Positions 8,563 through 18,429 of a DNA stretch of 64,000 nt are shown here, one piece after another. Location of the stretch: NCBI RefSeq assembly GCF_000225505.1, contig NZ_BACI01000067.1, positions 47,840 to 111,839 of the forward strand, in the 5' to 3' direction. This stretch comes from Gordonia alkanivorans NBRC 16433. GTDB lineage: Bacteria; Actinomycetota; Actinomycetes; Mycobacteriales; Mycobacteriaceae. Position numbers and translations under genes: made by a program. A model generated the notes under the pieces. It was not told where the DNA came from. It ran no database searches and was given only the letters and a program-made list of their open reading frames with translations. How positions within the stretch are numbered: the stretch's first letter is position 1; every line of letters starts with the position of its first letter.

Positions 8563-8996
8563 GCCGGGTCGACCGGCTGCCCGGGGGTGTCGCCCGGCTG
8601 GCCTCCGCCGTACCCGACGAGGACATCGTCCGGTGCCTGCACCTCCTCGTCGCCACGGTGATGGACGTCACGGGCGCGTCGACGCCCGAGATCCGCGACG
8701 TGATCCGGCAATGGCGGCAGCAGGGAAGTGCCGACCCGGCGGGTGTGGGCGCGTTGAGAGTGGTCGCCGCGCAACAGGATTTCGACTCGTTCGCGCACCA
8801 GCGGCGCGGCGACGTCGACGCCCAGCTGGACAGCTTCCGGCGGGCCCGGGCTCTCGACTGTGTCCTCGCCGCCATGTCGGTGTCGACGACGGCCGAGGCT
8901 CCGCGAACGGCCCTGCGGGAGGCGGCCTACGAGGCTGCCGCGGCCCTCGGCGGCAGTGCGGGCGTCGTCGGCGTCCTTGCCGATTTCGTCGTCTGA
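8556..8996 (+). CDS. Hypothetical helical protein paired with the ESX-like gene
   Basis: 146 residues, predicted almost wholly helical, with no signal peptide or membrane segment. Its ATG lies inside the end of the preceding gene (7-base overlap), so the two are co-translated and likely act together. Visible features are an Asp/Glu-rich N-terminal helix (VPDEDIVRCLHLLV) and an Ala-rich C-terminus ending LADFVV. I do not recognise a family; a chaperone or partner of the upstream protein is a guess from position only. Confidence 0.6.
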   Translation: MLSRVDRLPGGVARLASAVPDEDIVRCLHLLVATVMDVTGASTPEIRDVIRQWRQQGSADPAGVGALRVVAAQQDFDSFAHQRRGDVDAQLDSFRRARALDCVLAAMSVSTTAEAPRTALREAAYEAAAALGGSAGVVGVLADFVV

Positions 8997-9027
8997 ATCA
9001 CGCCGGACCGGTGAATCACGCCAGACC
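8994..9027. repeat. 16-bp direct repeat across convergent stop codons
   Basis: TGAATCACGCCGGACC at 8994 and TGAATCACGCCAGACC at 9012 differ by one base and are two bases apart. The first holds the stop of the plus-strand gene and the second the stop of glpK, suggesting a small tandem duplication between convergent genes. Confidence 0.7.
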
Positions 9028-10524
9028 GAAGCTGTGCTCGACGGCCCGGTTCCACTCGGCGTACAGGCGGTCCCGTTCCTCCTCGGCCATGGTCGGCTTC
9101 CACCGCTTGTCCTCGGCCCAGTTGGCGCGGATGTCGTCCTCGCTCTCCCAGAACCCCACGGCCAGACCGGCGGCGTAGGCCGCGCCCAGCGCGGTGGTCT
9201 CGTTGACCACGGGTCGCACGACCGGGACGTCGAGGATGTCGGCCTGGAACTGCATGAGCAATTCGTTGACCACCATCCCGCCGTCGACCTTGAGCGTGGA
9301 CAGCTCCATCCCGGCGTCGGCCTGCATCGCCTCGATGACCTCGCGGGTCTGGAAGGCGCTGGCCTCCAGCGCAGCTCGGGCCAGGTGGCCCTTGTTGACG
9401 AAGCGGGTCAGGCCGACGATCACGCCGCGGGCATCCGAACGCCAGCGCGGCGCGAACAGACCGGAGAACGCCGGGACGAAGTATGCGCCGCCGTTGTCGT
9501 CGACCTCCGCGGCCAGCCTCTCGACATCCGCCGCCTCCGAGAAGAGACCGAGATTGTCTCGCAGCCACTGGATGAGCGATCCGGTCACGGCGATCGACCC
9601 TTCGAGCGCATACCGCGCCTCCTGGTCGCCGATGCGGTAGCAGACCGTCGTCAGCAGGCCGTGCTCGCTGAAGACCGGCTCGGTGCCGGTGTTGAGCAAC
9701 AGGAAGTTCCCGGTCCCGTAGGTGTTCTTGGCCTCGCCGGGGTTCAGACAGGCCTGACCGAAGGTGGCGGCCTGCTGGTCGCCGAGGATACCGGTCAGGG
9801 GGACGCCGGGCAGTGGGCCGTTGCCGCGCAGCGAGCCGAATTCGCCGGACGAGCTGCGGATCTCGGGCAGCATGGACATCGGGATGCCCATCTCCGCGCA
9901 GATCTCCTCATCCCAACTCAACGTCCGCAGATCCATGAGCATGGTGCGTGAGGCGTTGGTGACGTCGGTGACGTGCTGCCCGCCGTCGACACCGCCGGTC
10001 ATGTTCCACGCGATCCAGGAATCCATTGTGCCGAAGCACAATTCACCAGCCTCGGCGCGCTCGCGCAGACCGTCGACGTTGTCGAGCAGCCAGCGGATCT
10101 TGGGCCCGGCGAAGTAGGTGGACAGCGGGAGACCGGTGCGTTCGCGGAAACGGTCGTCGCCCACGTCGCCCGCGAGTTCCCTGCACACGTCGCCGGTGCG
10201 GGTGTCCTGCCAGACGATCGCGTTGTGGACCGGCTTCCCGGACTCGCGGTCCCAGATCACCGTGGTCTCGCGCTGATTGGTGATGCCGCAGGCGACTATG
10301 TCCCTGGCGGTCAACTCGGCCGAGGCCAGCGCGGCAGCACCCACGCGGCGGGTGTTGCGCCAGATCTCGGCGGCGTCGTGTTCGACCCAGCCGGCCCGCG
10401 GGAAGATCTGCTCGTGTTCGAGTTGTTCGACGCCGACGACGCGTCCCTGGTGGTCGAAGATCATCGCCCGGGTGGAGGTGGTCCCCTGGTCGATCGCCGC
10501 CACGTATTTGCCTGAACTGCCCAC
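9016..10524 (-). CDS. glpK: Glycerol kinase
   Basis: Phosphorylates glycerol to sn-glycerol-3-phosphate with ATP. 502 residues from the GTG at 10524, matching the usual length of about 500. FGGY-kinase signatures are visible: [15 protein letters not shown] at the N-terminus, [13 protein letters not shown], and [15 protein letters not shown] near residue 400. An extension to 10563 would add 13 residues not found in the family. It is divergent from glpD with only 54 bases between starts, so the two steps of glycerol use share a control region. Confidence 0.95.
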   Translation of the reverse strand: MGSSGKYVAAIDQGTTSTRAMIFDHQGRVVGVEQLEHEQIFPRAGWVEHDAAEIWRNTRRVGAAALASAELTARDIVACGITNQRETTVIWDRESGKPVHNAIVWQDTRTGDVCRELAGDVGDDRFRERTGLPLSTYFAGPKIRWLLDNVDGLRERAEAGELCFGTMDSWIAWNMTGGVDGGQHVTDVTNASRTMLMDLRTLSWDEEICAEMGIPMSMLPEIRSSSGEFGSLRGNGPLPGVPLTGILGDQQAATFGQACLNPGEAKNTYGTGNFLLLNTGTEPVFSEHGLLTTVCYRIGDQEARYALEGSIAVTGSLIQWLRDNLGLFSEAADVERLAAEVDDNGGAYFVPAFSGLFAPRWRSDARGVIVGLTRFVNKGHLARAALEASAFQTREVIEAMQADAGMELSTLKVDGGMVVNELLMQFQADILDVPVVRPVVNETTALGAAYAAGLAVGFWESEDDIRANWAEDKRWKPTMAEEERDRLYAEWNRAVEHSFGLA

Positions 10525-10564
10525 GCCGTCAGTGTCGCACGCTGTGGTGCGGCCCGAGATCAAT

Positions 10565-10570
10565 TAGGCT
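10565..10570 (+). promoter_or_regulatory. -10 box of glpD in the glpK-glpD divergent region
   Basis: TAGGCT lies 8 bases before the glpD ATG; no Shine-Dalgarno sequence is present. The whole control region is 54 bases (10525-10578), so any operator must overlap both promoters. Confidence 0.5.
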
Positions 10571-10578
10571 CGGCGAAC

Positions 10579-12321
10579 ATGAACACCGAGTTCAACCCGG
10601 ACCGGCCGGCGGACATGGGCCCGCTCTACCGAGCCGAAGCGTGGCGGCGGCTCGGAGAAGAACAGTTCGACGTGGTCGTGATCGGCGGCGGGGTGGTCGG
10701 CGTAGGTGCCGCACTCGACGCCGCCACGCGCGGTCTGCGGGTGGCGCTGGTCGAGGCCCGCGACATCGCCTCGGGCACGTCGAGCCGGTCGTCGAAGATG
10801 TTCCACGGTGGCCTGCGCTACCTGGAACAACTCGAATTCGGGCTGGTGCGTGAGGCACTCAAGGAGCGCGAGCTCTCACTACGGCTGCTGGCCCCGCACC
10901 TCGTGAAACCCCTGCCGTTCCTCTATCCGCTGACGCAGCGGGTCTGGGAACGGCCGTATGTCGCGGCGGGGATCTTTCTCTACGACCGCATGGGCGGCGC
11001 CAAATCGGTGCCCGGGCAGAAGCATGTGACCCGTTCGGGTGCCCTCCGCGTGGCGCCCGCGCTCAAGCGCAGCTCGCTCATCGGTGGAATCCGGTACTAC
11101 GACACGGTTGTCGACGACGCGCGGCACAGTCTCACGGTGGCCCGTACCGCGGCCAACTATGGCGCGGTCATCCGCACCTCGACGCAGGTGATCGGTTTCC
11201 TCCGCGAATCCGACCGTGTCCTCGGCGTTCGCGTGCGCGACACCGAGAACGGCGACGTCACCGAGGTGCGCGCCCACTGCGTCATCAACGCCGCCGGGGT
11301 GTGGACCGACGAGGTGCAGGCGTTGTCCAAGCAGCGCGGGCACTTCAAGGTGCGCGCGTCGAAGGGTGTGCACATCGTGGTGCCGCGCGACCGGATCGTC
11401 AGCGAGACCGCGATCATCCTGCGCACCGCCAACTCGGTGCTGTTCGTCATCCCGTGGGAGACGCACTGGATCATCGGCACCACCGACACCGACTGGAACC
11501 TCGACCTCGCGCATCCGGCCGCCACCCGGGCGGACATCGACTACATCCTGGAACGCGTCAACGAGGTGCTGGTCACCAAGCTGAACCACGACGACATCGA
11601 GGGCGTCTACGCCGGTTTGCGACCGCTGCTGGCGGGCGAGGACGACGAGACGTCGAAGCTCTCGCGTGAGCATGCCGTCGCCACCGTGGCACCGGGTCTG
11701 GTGTCGATCGCGGGTGGCAAGTACACCACCTACCGGGTCATGGCCGCCGACGCCGTCGACGCGTGCAACGACTTCATTCCCACCCGGGTGGCGCCGTCGA
11801 TCACCGAGCGGGTGCCGCTGCTCGGTGCGGACGGATACTTCGCGCTGATCAACCAGTGCGAACATCTCGGGGAGCGATACGGCCTGCACCCGTACCGGGT
11901 TCGGCGACTGCTCAACCGCTACGGCTCGCTGATCGACGACGTGCTCTACTACGCGCAGGAGGACAGGTCGCTGCTCGCACCGCTGGCCGCCGCGCCGCAG
12001 TATCTGCGCGTCGAAGTGGTGTACGCAGCGGTCGCCGAGGCCGCGCTCCATCTCGAGGACGTGCTGGCCCGGCGCACCCGGATCGCGATCGAGTACTCGC
12101 ACCGCGGCGTCGACTGCGCCGGCGAGGTCGCCGATCTGCTCGCACCCCTTCTCGGGTGGACCACCGAGAAGCGCGACTTCGAGGTGGCCAACTACATCGC
12201 GCGCGTCGAGGCCGAGGTGGCGTCGCAACAGCAACCCGACGACGATTCCGCCGACGCACTGCGGGCGGCCGCGCCCGAGGCGCGTTCGGAGATTCTCGAG
12301 CCGGTACCCGTCCCGGAGTGA
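10579..12321 (+). CDS. glpD: Glycerol-3-phosphate dehydrogenase (FAD, respiratory)
   Basis: Oxidises glycerol-3-phosphate to dihydroxyacetone phosphate at the membrane, feeding the quinone pool. 580 residues, usual for GlpD. The dinucleotide motif VVIGGGVVGVGAALDA is at about residues 34-49, followed by SGTSSRSSKMFHGGLRYLE, the classic GlpD FAD/substrate segment. The C-terminal DAO-C domain starts near residue 420. It is similar to Rv3302c (glpD2). Initiation looks leaderless. Confidence 0.94.
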   Translation: MNTEFNPDRPADMGPLYRAEAWRRLGEEQFDVVVIGGGVVGVGAALDAATRGLRVALVEARDIASGTSSRSSKMFHGGLRYLEQLEFGLVREALKERELSLRLLAPHLVKPLPFLYPLTQRVWERPYVAAGIFLYDRMGGAKSVPGQKHVTRSGALRVAPALKRSSLIGGIRYYDTVVDDARHSLTVARTAANYGAVIRTSTQVIGFLRESDRVLGVRVRDTENGDVTEVRAHCVINAAGVWTDEVQALSKQRGHFKVRASKGVHIVVPRDRIVSETAIILRTANSVLFVIPWETHWIIGTTDTDWNLDLAHPAATRADIDYILERVNEVLVTKLNHDDIEGVYAGLRPLLAGEDDETSKLSREHAVATVAPGLVSIAGGKYTTYRVMAADAVDACNDFIPTRVAPSITERVPLLGADGYFALINQCEHLGERYGLHPYRVRRLLNRYGSLIDDVLYYAQEDRSLLAPLAAAPQYLRVEVVYAAVAEAALHLEDVLARRTRIAIEYSHRGVDCAGEVADLLAPLLGWTTEKRDFEVANYIARVEAEVASQQQPDDDSADALRAAAPEARSEILEPVPVPE

Positions 12322-12437
12322 GATCGCCGGTTTCGCCGGTTCGGTGACATTGTGTTCCGGATGAGTGGGCCGTTGGCCTCTGTTCGGTCCGACGTCCCCG
12401 AGGCAGGATCGAGGGTGGGGGAGAGAAGGGACTGGTC

Positions 12438-12860
12438 ATGACAGAGACTCCGGTTCAGGTCCTCGGCCCGCAAGAGGCATGGGAACTACTCGGCTCCGCC
12501 GAGCTGGGTCGTATCGCGTTGAGCGTCAACGGTTCACCCGACATCTTCCCCGTCAACTACCACGCCGCGGACGGCAAGATCACGCTGCGCACCGGTGAGG
12601 GGACGAAACTCTCCGAAGTCGTCGTGAACAACCGCGTGGCGTTCGAGACCGACGCCCACACCGACACCGGCGGCTGGAGCGTCGTCGCCAAGGGAACGGC
12701 ACGCGTTTTGACGTCGTTCGGCGACATCGAGGCGGCCGACAAGCTGCCCCTGCGCCCGTGGATCGCGACGGTGAAATACAACTACGTGGAGATCGCCGTC
12801 GAGGAGATCACCGCGCGCCGCTTCGAGTTCGGGCCCGAACCCGAGCGCTATCCCGTCTGA
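12438..12860 (+). CDS. Pyridoxamine-5'-phosphate-oxidase-fold flavin/F420-type protein
   Basis: 140 residues of the split-barrel PPOX-like family: ELGRIALSVNG, DIFPVNYHAADGKITLRTGEGTKL and GGWSVVAKGTARVL are the usual strand motifs. Actinobacterial members bind FMN or F420 and reduce various substrates; this one cannot be assigned further. The ATG has a good purine-rich ribosome binding site (GAGAAGGGA). It stands alone and is convergent with nei. Confidence 0.8.
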   Translation: MTETPVQVLGPQEAWELLGSAELGRIALSVNGSPDIFPVNYHAADGKITLRTGEGTKLSEVVVNNRVAFETDAHTDTGGWSVVAKGTARVLTSFGDIEAADKLPLRPWIATVKYNYVEIAVEEITARRFEFGPEPERYPV

Positions 12861-12864
12861 GCTC

Positions 12865-12956
12865 CGCAAACCCAGCCGCCATCGCAAACCCAGCCCTTAT
12901 CCGTGAACCCAGCCCACTTGCCGGGGGTGGCTCTACGGAACAGGGCTGGGTTTACG
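12865..12956. terminator. Repeat cluster and hairpin between convergent genes
   Basis: Three direct copies of CGCAAACCCAGCC or close variants begin at 12865, 12883 and 12902, about 18 bases apart. An inverted copy GGGCTGGGTTTACG sits at 12943-12956. The third copy pairs with the inverted one over 14 bases with one mismatch. It lies between the ends of the PPOX-like gene and nei and probably stops transcription from both sides. No T-run is present. Confidence 0.6.
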
Positions 12957-12958
12957 CA

Positions 12959-13750
12959 TCAGGTCTGGCAGCGCGGGCACCAGTAGATGGATCGATCGCC
13001 GCCGGTCGACGGGATCTCGCCGCGCTTGATGATCGTCGCGCAGCGGCGGCACAGCTGTCCCTTGCGGCCGTAGACCCACATCCGCCCGTTCGGTGAGGTC
13101 TGGCCGGTGGTGGTGCGAGCCGAGCGCATCCGGTTGGCCCACAACAGACGTCGGCTGAGATCGACCATCGGACCGAGATCCACCTCGCCGACCGGTCGGG
13201 TCGGGAGAACGCCACGCAGATAACAGATCTCGCTGCGGAAGACGTTGCCGACGCCGGCCATGAGGCGCTGGTCGAGGAGTGCCGCGCCGATCGTCTGGTC
13301 GGGGTCGGCGGCGAGGCGTCGGATCGCCTCCTCGCGGTCGAAGTCGTCGGCCAGCAGGTCCGGTCCCAGATACGCGAGGGCGGCGTCCGGGTCGGCGAGC
13401 AGTTCGAGCGTGCCGAGGTCGAAGCCGACGGCCTCGTGGTCGTCGGTGCGCAGCACGACGCGCGCCTGATAGGCGGGGCGACGCCACTTCTGGCCCCGGC
13501 GATGCACGTGCCAAACGCCCTCCATCTTCAGATGCGAGTGGATGCTGAGCGCGTCGCCCGCGCCGGGCTCGCTCTCGCCGACGTCGATGAGCAGATGCTT
13601 GCCCCTCGATCGGACGGAGACGACGGTCCGTCCCGACAGGTCCGACGTCGCGAGCGACGGGATGCGGAACTGCGTCGACGTGAGGGTTCGTCCCTCCAGC
13701 CCCTGACGCAGCCGCGCGGCCGCGGCGAAGACGGTGTCGCCCTCAGGCAT
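12959..13750 (-). CDS. nei: Fpg/Nei-family DNA glycosylase (endonuclease VIII)
   Basis: Removes oxidised bases and nicks the abasic site. 263 residues from the ATG at 13750, giving the required N-terminus MPEGDTV: after Met removal Pro is the Schiff-base nucleophile and Glu the second catalytic residue. A helix-two-turn-helix segment (LMAGVGNVFRSEI) and a C-terminal zinc finger (CRRC ... CPRC) are intact. It overlaps the end of lhr by 8 bases (ATGCCTGA), so it is translated from the lhr message. The same pair occurs as Rv3296-Rv3297. Confidence 0.93.
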   Translation of the reverse strand: MPEGDTVFAAAARLRQGLEGRTLTSTQFRIPSLATSDLSGRTVVSVRSRGKHLLIDVGESEPGAGDALSIHSHLKMEGVWHVHRRGQKWRRPAYQARVVLRTDDHEAVGFDLGTLELLADPDAALAYLGPDLLADDFDREEAIRRLAADPDQTIGAALLDQRLMAGVGNVFRSEICYLRGVLPTRPVGEVDLGPMVDLSRRLLWANRMRSARTTTGQTSPNGRMWVYGRKGQLCRRCATIIKRGEIPSTGGDRSIYWCPRCQT

Positions 13751-16700
13751 GGGTTCCGTACCGGAGTCGGATGCCGCGCGGGGTCGTGGAGAAACCGGCC
13801 TCGACAAGCACCTTCCCGAAATCGGTGCCGCGCACCGGTTCGGAGTCGATCGCGTCGATGGTCAGCCGGGAGATCCGGCCGGCGCGGACCAGGGCCACCA
13901 GCGCGCCGGCGGCGGATTCCAGCGCCGGGATCGAATCGGTGAACGTCAGCAGCGTCTTGCCGCCACGCTCGACGAAGCACACGAGTTCGCCGTCGACGAG
14001 CACCACCAGGGCGCCGGGCTTGCGGCCCGGGCGGTGTCCCGCGTCGGCGTCGCGGGATCGTGGCCACTCCAGCGCCGCGCCGTATGGGTTGCCGGGGTCG
14101 GTGGCGGCGAGGATGGTCGCCTCGCGCGGCGGCTTGCGGTCGGGGAGAGCGTGACGCCGCAACTCGTCGACCGTGGCCGGGGAGGCGAACTGCGCGCCGC
14201 CGAGGCCGTCGACGTAGTAGCCGCGGCGGACCTGGCCGTTGTCCTCGAAAATGGTGAGCGCCTTGTACACCCGGGCGAATCCGCCGGTCACCTCCTCGGC
14301 GGTGACGCTGCCCCGCGTGATCACGCCGTAGCGCGTGAGCAGTTGGTCGCACAGTGCCTGCGTGGCGATGGTCGGGTCGATCTCGGGTCGGTCCAGGGCG
14401 AACCACCGGCCGCTCGCGGTCGGCGACACCGGCGGCCCGGAGGCGTGCTCGGTCAGGTAGCGCGCGGAGAGGCGACCGGCGCGGAGTCGTGGGGCCCTGC
14501 CGCGGGCGCGGTGGGCGGGCGCCGACCGTGGCGTCGTCGGGCTGCGCCGGGGATGCAGCAGTGCGCGGACGGGTGCGAACGTGTCATTGCTGACCTGTCC
14601 CGCCCAGACCAGGTCCCAGAGTGCGGATTCGATGTCCGCGGCCGGCGTCGTGGTGCCGGTGCTGATGTCCGCGGCGATCTGCGGGAACCGCAGTGCACCA
14701 CCGGGGTGGAGTGCGGTGGTGATCGCATCGTGCAGGGCCGTGGTGTCGATGGTGTCGGCCTCGGAGATGGAGAACGCGGCCACGTCGGCGGGGTGCAGGG
14801 CCACCCAGCCGTCGGCGTTGCCGATGCGGCCGTGCCCCGACCACACGACCTCGCCGCTGCTCAGCAGCTCGTCGAGCATGGACGGGGCATAGTCCGAGAC
14901 GCGCGCGGGCAATATCAGCGACTCCCAGGCCGACGCCGGCAGCGGGTAACCGGCCAGCTGGTCGATGACGGTGGCGAGGCCGTCGACCCCGCTGAGCTGC
15001 GTTCCGGGCGAACCGTGCTGCCATTCCACGAGGAAGCGGGTGAGAACCTCGGTGCCGACCGGTGCGACCTCGGCCCGGCTCGCGGCGAGCGACCCGCGCC
15101 GGATCTGACCGAGGACGTCGGTGTGGCACCACTGGGTGGTCGGTGCCGCTCCCTGGGCCGGATCGGCGGTGCCGGTCTCGGGCAGGAAATCACCTTCGAC
15201 GACGCGTCGTTCCGCGGCGAGGCGGGCCAGGGTGTCGCGGACGACGGCGGTCGCGATGCCCAGGGACGCCGCCGCGTCGGTGACGGTGAAGGGCCCGTGG
15301 GTGCGGGCGTAGCGCCCGATGAGGTCGCCGACCGGGTCGGGTACCGGTTCGAGGTAGGCCGCCGGGATGCCCATCGGTGCAGGGACTCCGAGTGCGTCGC
15401 GGAGTCGTGCGGTGTCGTCGATCGACGCCCACAGCGCGCGCCGGTTGTGGTTGACCGAGATGATCTGCCCGCTGCGGTGCAGCTCGGCCAGCACCTCGGC
15501 CACCGCCGCTTCTCCCCGATATCTCGGCTCGACCTCCTCGGTGGTCAGCGGTCCGAGCCAGCGGAGGAGGTCGACGACGTCCTCGGCGTCGCGTGCCTGG
15601 CGGTCGGGTGACAGGCGTTGCAGGCGGGCGATGACCTCGGCGATGACGCCGGGATCGAGGAGCTCACGCAGGTCGACGCGGCCGAGCAGCTGCGCGAGGA
15701 GGCTGGTGTCGAGGGACAGGGCGGCGGCTCGACGTTCGGCGAGCGGCGCGTCGTCGGCGTACATGAAGGCGCCGACGTAGCCGAACAGCAGCGACGCCGC
15801 GAACGGCGACGGACTCGGGGTCTCGGTCTCCACGACGCGGATCCGGCGCGACCGGATGCGGCCGAGCAGGTCGAGCAGTGCCGGGAGGTCGTACACGTCC
15901 TGCAGGCACTCGCGAACCGCTTCGAGGACGATCGGGAAGTCCGGGAACTTGGATGCGACGGAGAGCAATTGGGCGCTGCGCTGCCGCTGCTGCCACAGCG
16001 GCGCGCGCCGGCCGGGATCGCGCCGCGGCAGGAGCAGTGCGCGCGCGGCACATTCGCGGAACCGCGAGGCGAACATCGACGAGTCGGCGAGACCGTCGGT
16101 CACGAGCTGTTCGACCTCGTCGGGATCGAGGAGGAAGACGTCGGCACCCGGGGGTGCGTCGTCGGTGTCGGGCAGACGCAGGATGATGCCGTCGTCGGAG
16201 GCGGTGGTGGCGCCCTCGATACCCAGTGTCGCGAGGAGTCGTTGGGAGATGGCGCTCGCCCACGGCGCGTGGACACGCAAGCCATAGGGGGAGTGCAGGA
16301 TGACGCGCCAGTCGCCGAGTTCGTCGCGGAACCGTTCGACGACGAGCGTCCGGTCGGTGGGGAGGTGACCGGTCGCCTCGCGCTGTTCGGCGATGAGCGT
16401 GGCCAGGTTGGTGCGGGCGTTCTCGGTGAGTCCGAGCCTCTCGGCATGGGCGTCGAGTTTCCCGGGATCGGCGATGGCCCCGGTGAACGCGCCGATCGCC
16501 GCACCGAGTTCGGCGGGACGTCCGATCGCGTCGCCGATCCAGAACGGCAGCCTGCCGGGCTGCCCGAAGGCCGGCGACACCAGGACGCGGTCGTGGGTGA
16601 TGTCCTCGATGCGCCAGCTCGTCGCGCCGAGGGCGAAGACATCGCCGACCCGCGACTCGTACACCATCTCCTCGTCGAGTTCGCCCACGCGCGTGGACTT

Positions 16701-18377
16701 CTCGCCGACCATGAAGACGCCGAACAGTCCGCGATCGGGGATCGACCCGCCGGAGGTGACGGCGAGTCGTTGGGCGCCACGGCGGCCGGTGATCACGCCC
16801 GCGTCGCGGTCCCAGTTGACCCGCGGCCGGAGTTCGGCGAACTCGTCTGAGGGGAACCGCCCGGCGATGAGATCGAGGGTGGCGTCGAAGACCCCGCGTC
16901 CGAGGTCGCGGTAGGGAGCCGCCCGGCGAACGACCTCGTACCAGTGGTCGACCTCGAGATCGTCGACGGCGGCGGCCGCGATGGTCTGCTGCGCGAGGAT
17001 GTCGAGGGGATTCTGGGGAACCTTGATCTCCTCGATCGCACCGTCGAGCATGCGCCCGACGGTGACCGTGCAGTGCAGCAGATCGGTGCGGTGTTTGGGA
17101 TAGAGGATGCCCTGGCTGATCTCGCCCACCTGATGGCCGGCGCGGCCGATGCGCTGCAGGCCGCTGGCCACCGACGGCGGGGCCTCCACCTGGATCACGA
17201 GATCCACCGCACCCATGTCGATACCGAGTTCGAGCGAGCTGGTCGCCACGACGCAGGACAGGCGACCGGCCTTGAGGTCGTCCTCGATCTGCGCGCGCTG
17301 CTCCTTGCTCACCGAACCGTGGTGTGCCCGCGCGAGGACCGCCTCGGCGCCGGAACTCGCCCCGCTGCCCATCACGAACGCGGGAGCCCCGCCCGCGACC
17401 GTCGGGTTGGCGGTGGGCTCGGGCGTGACACCCTGCCGCTCGGCGTGGATCTCGTTGAGCCGCGCGGTCAGCTTCTCGGCGAGCCGACGGGAGTTCGCGA
17501 ACACGATCGTCGCCCGGTTGGCCTCGATCTGGTCGACGATCGACGCCTCCACGTACGGCCACAGCGAACCGGCCGTGGGGGAGAATGCGTCGTCGAGCTC
17601 GGCCGGGTCGGCGCCGTCCGGGCCGGGTGCCGGCGGGATGTTCGCCATGTCCTCGACCGGCACGTCGACGCGGAGATCGAAGGTCTTGTCGGCCTTGGGC
17701 TTGACGACCTGGCAGGGCGCCGAGCCGGACAGGTACCCGGCGACGACCTCGGGAGGCCGCACGGTCGCCGACAGGCCTATCCGTTGGGCGGGCTTCTCGA
17801 GCAGCTCGTCGAGGCGCTCGAGGGTCAGGGCCAGATGTGTGCCGCGTTTGGTGGCGGCGACCGCATGGACCTCGTCGACGATGATCGCCTCGACATTCGT
17901 GAGGCTCTCCCGGGCCGCGGAGGTCAGCATCAGGTAGAGCGACTCGGGCGTGGTGATCAGGATGTCGGGCGGGGTCTTCACCAGAGCGCGGCGGTCAGCG
18001 GCCGAGGTGTCGCCGGACCGGACACCGACCGTTATGTTCGGTTCGGGCAGGTCCAATTCCTGCGCCGCACGGGTGATCCCGGTGAGGGGCGCGCGTAGAT
18101 TGCGCTCCACGTCGACGGCGAGCGCCTTCAGCGGCGAGATGTAGACGACCTTCGTGCCCGGACGGCGGGTGGCGGCGTCGGCGGCCAGCCGGTCGAGCGC
18201 CCAGAGGAATGCCGCGAGCGTCTTGCCGGACCCGGTCGGGGCGATGACCAGGGTGTTCGCGCCGTCGGCGATCGAGGTCCAGGCGCCTTTCTGGGCCGCG
18301 GTCGGCTTGGTGAACGCTCCGGTGAACCATCGCCGGGTGGGGGCGGTGAAGCGATCGAGAACCGAGGGGCGGGGCAT
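13743..18377 (-). CDS. lhr: Large helicase-related protein Lhr
   Basis: An ATP-dependent 3'-5' DNA/RNA-DNA helicase of genome repair. 1544 residues from the ATG at 18377, the usual mycobacterial Lhr-Core plus C-terminal extension (about 1510). Q-motif and Walker A APTGSGKT lie at residues 46-53, DEVH at about 175, SATV at about 214, and the motif VI segment QRIGRAGHQ at about 425. The winged-helix/Lhr core follows, then a long C-terminal region. An upstream extension to 18569 would run through the divergent riboswitch region and is not conserved. It is co-transcribed with nei. Confidence 0.95.
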   Translation of the reverse strand: MPRPSVLDRFTAPTRRWFTGAFTKPTAAQKGAWTSIADGANTLVIAPTGSGKTLAAFLWALDRLAADAATRRPGTKVVYISPLKALAVDVERNLRAPLTGITRAAQELDLPEPNITVGVRSGDTSAADRRALVKTPPDILITTPESLYLMLTSAARESLTNVEAIIVDEVHAVAATKRGTHLALTLERLDELLEKPAQRIGLSATVRPPEVVAGYLSGSAPCQVVKPKADKTFDLRVDVPVEDMANIPPAPGPDGADPAELDDAFSPTAGSLWPYVEASIVDQIEANRATIVFANSRRLAEKLTARLNEIHAERQGVTPEPTANPTVAGGAPAFVMGSGASSGAEAVLARAHHGSVSKEQRAQIEDDLKAGRLSCVVATSSLELGIDMGAVDLVIQVEAPPSVASGLQRIGRAGHQVGEISQGILYPKHRTDLLHCTVTVGRMLDGAIEEIKVPQNPLDILAQQTIAAAAVDDLEVDHWYEVVRRAAPYRDLGRGVFDATLDLIAGRFPSDEFAELRPRVNWDRDAGVITGRRGAQRLAVTSGGSIPDRGLFGVFMVGEKSTRVGELDEEMVYESRVGDVFALGATSWRIEDITHDRVLVSPAFGQPGRLPFWIGDAIGRPAELGAAIGAFTGAIADPGKLDAHAERLGLTENARTNLATLIAEQREATGHLPTDRTLVVERFRDELGDWRVILHSPYGLRVHAPWASAISQRLLATLGIEGATTASDDGIILRLPDTDDAPPGADVFLLDPDEVEQLVTDGLADSSMFASRFRECAARALLLPRRDPGRRAPLWQQRQRSAQLLSVASKFPDFPIVLEAVRECLQDVYDLPALLDLLGRIRSRRIRVVETETPSPSPFAASLLFGYVGAFMYADDAPLAERRAAALSLDTSLLAQLLGRVDLRELLDPGVIAEVIARLQRLSPDRQARDAEDVVDLLRWLGPLTTEEVEPRYRGEAAVAEVLAELHRSGQIISVNHNRRALWASIDDTARLRDALGVPAPMGIPAAYLEPVPDPVGDLIGRYARTHGPFTVTDAAASLGIATAVVRDTLARLAAERRVVEGDFLPETGTADPAQGAAPTTQWCHTDVLGQIRRGSLAASRAEVAPVGTEVLTRFLVEWQHGSPGTQLSGVDGLATVIDQLAGYPLPASAWESLILPARVSDYAPSMLDELLSSGEVVWSGHGRIGNADGWVALHPADVAAFSISEADTIDTTALHDAITTALHPGGALRFPQIAADISTGTTTPAADIESALWDLVWAGQVSNDTFAPVRALLHPRRSPTTPRSAPAHRARGRAPRLRAGRLSARYLTEHASGPPVSPTASGRWFALDRPEIDPTIATQALCDQLLTRYGVITRGSVTAEEVTGGFARVYKALTIFEDNGQVRRGYYVDGLGGAQFASPATVDELRRHALPDRKPPREATILAATDPGNPYGAALEWPRSRDADAGHRPGRKPGALVVLVDGELVCFVERGGKTLLTFTDSIPALESAAGALVALVRAGRISRLTIDAIDSEPVRGTDFGKVLVEAGFSTTPRGIRLRYGTHA

Positions 18378-18387
18378 CTCTCCACTA

Positions 18388-18405
18388 TGTCTCACATGTG
18401 CGACA
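18388..18405. promoter_or_regulatory. 18-bp near-perfect palindrome before lhr
   Basis: TGTCTCACATGTGCGACA is a palindrome with one mismatched pair (arms TGTCTCACA and TGTGCGACA), 10 bases upstream of the lhr ATG and upstream of the cobalamin riboswitch on the other strand. It looks like a dimeric repressor site. The factor is unknown. Confidence 0.4.
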
Positions 18406-18429
18406 GGTCTGGGTATACAGTCGATACAC

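Noticed and set aside
12865..12956. Possible CRISPR array
   Set aside because: Only three units of about 13 bases with 5-6-base spacers plus an inverted copy; no cas genes. It fits a terminator-like repeat.
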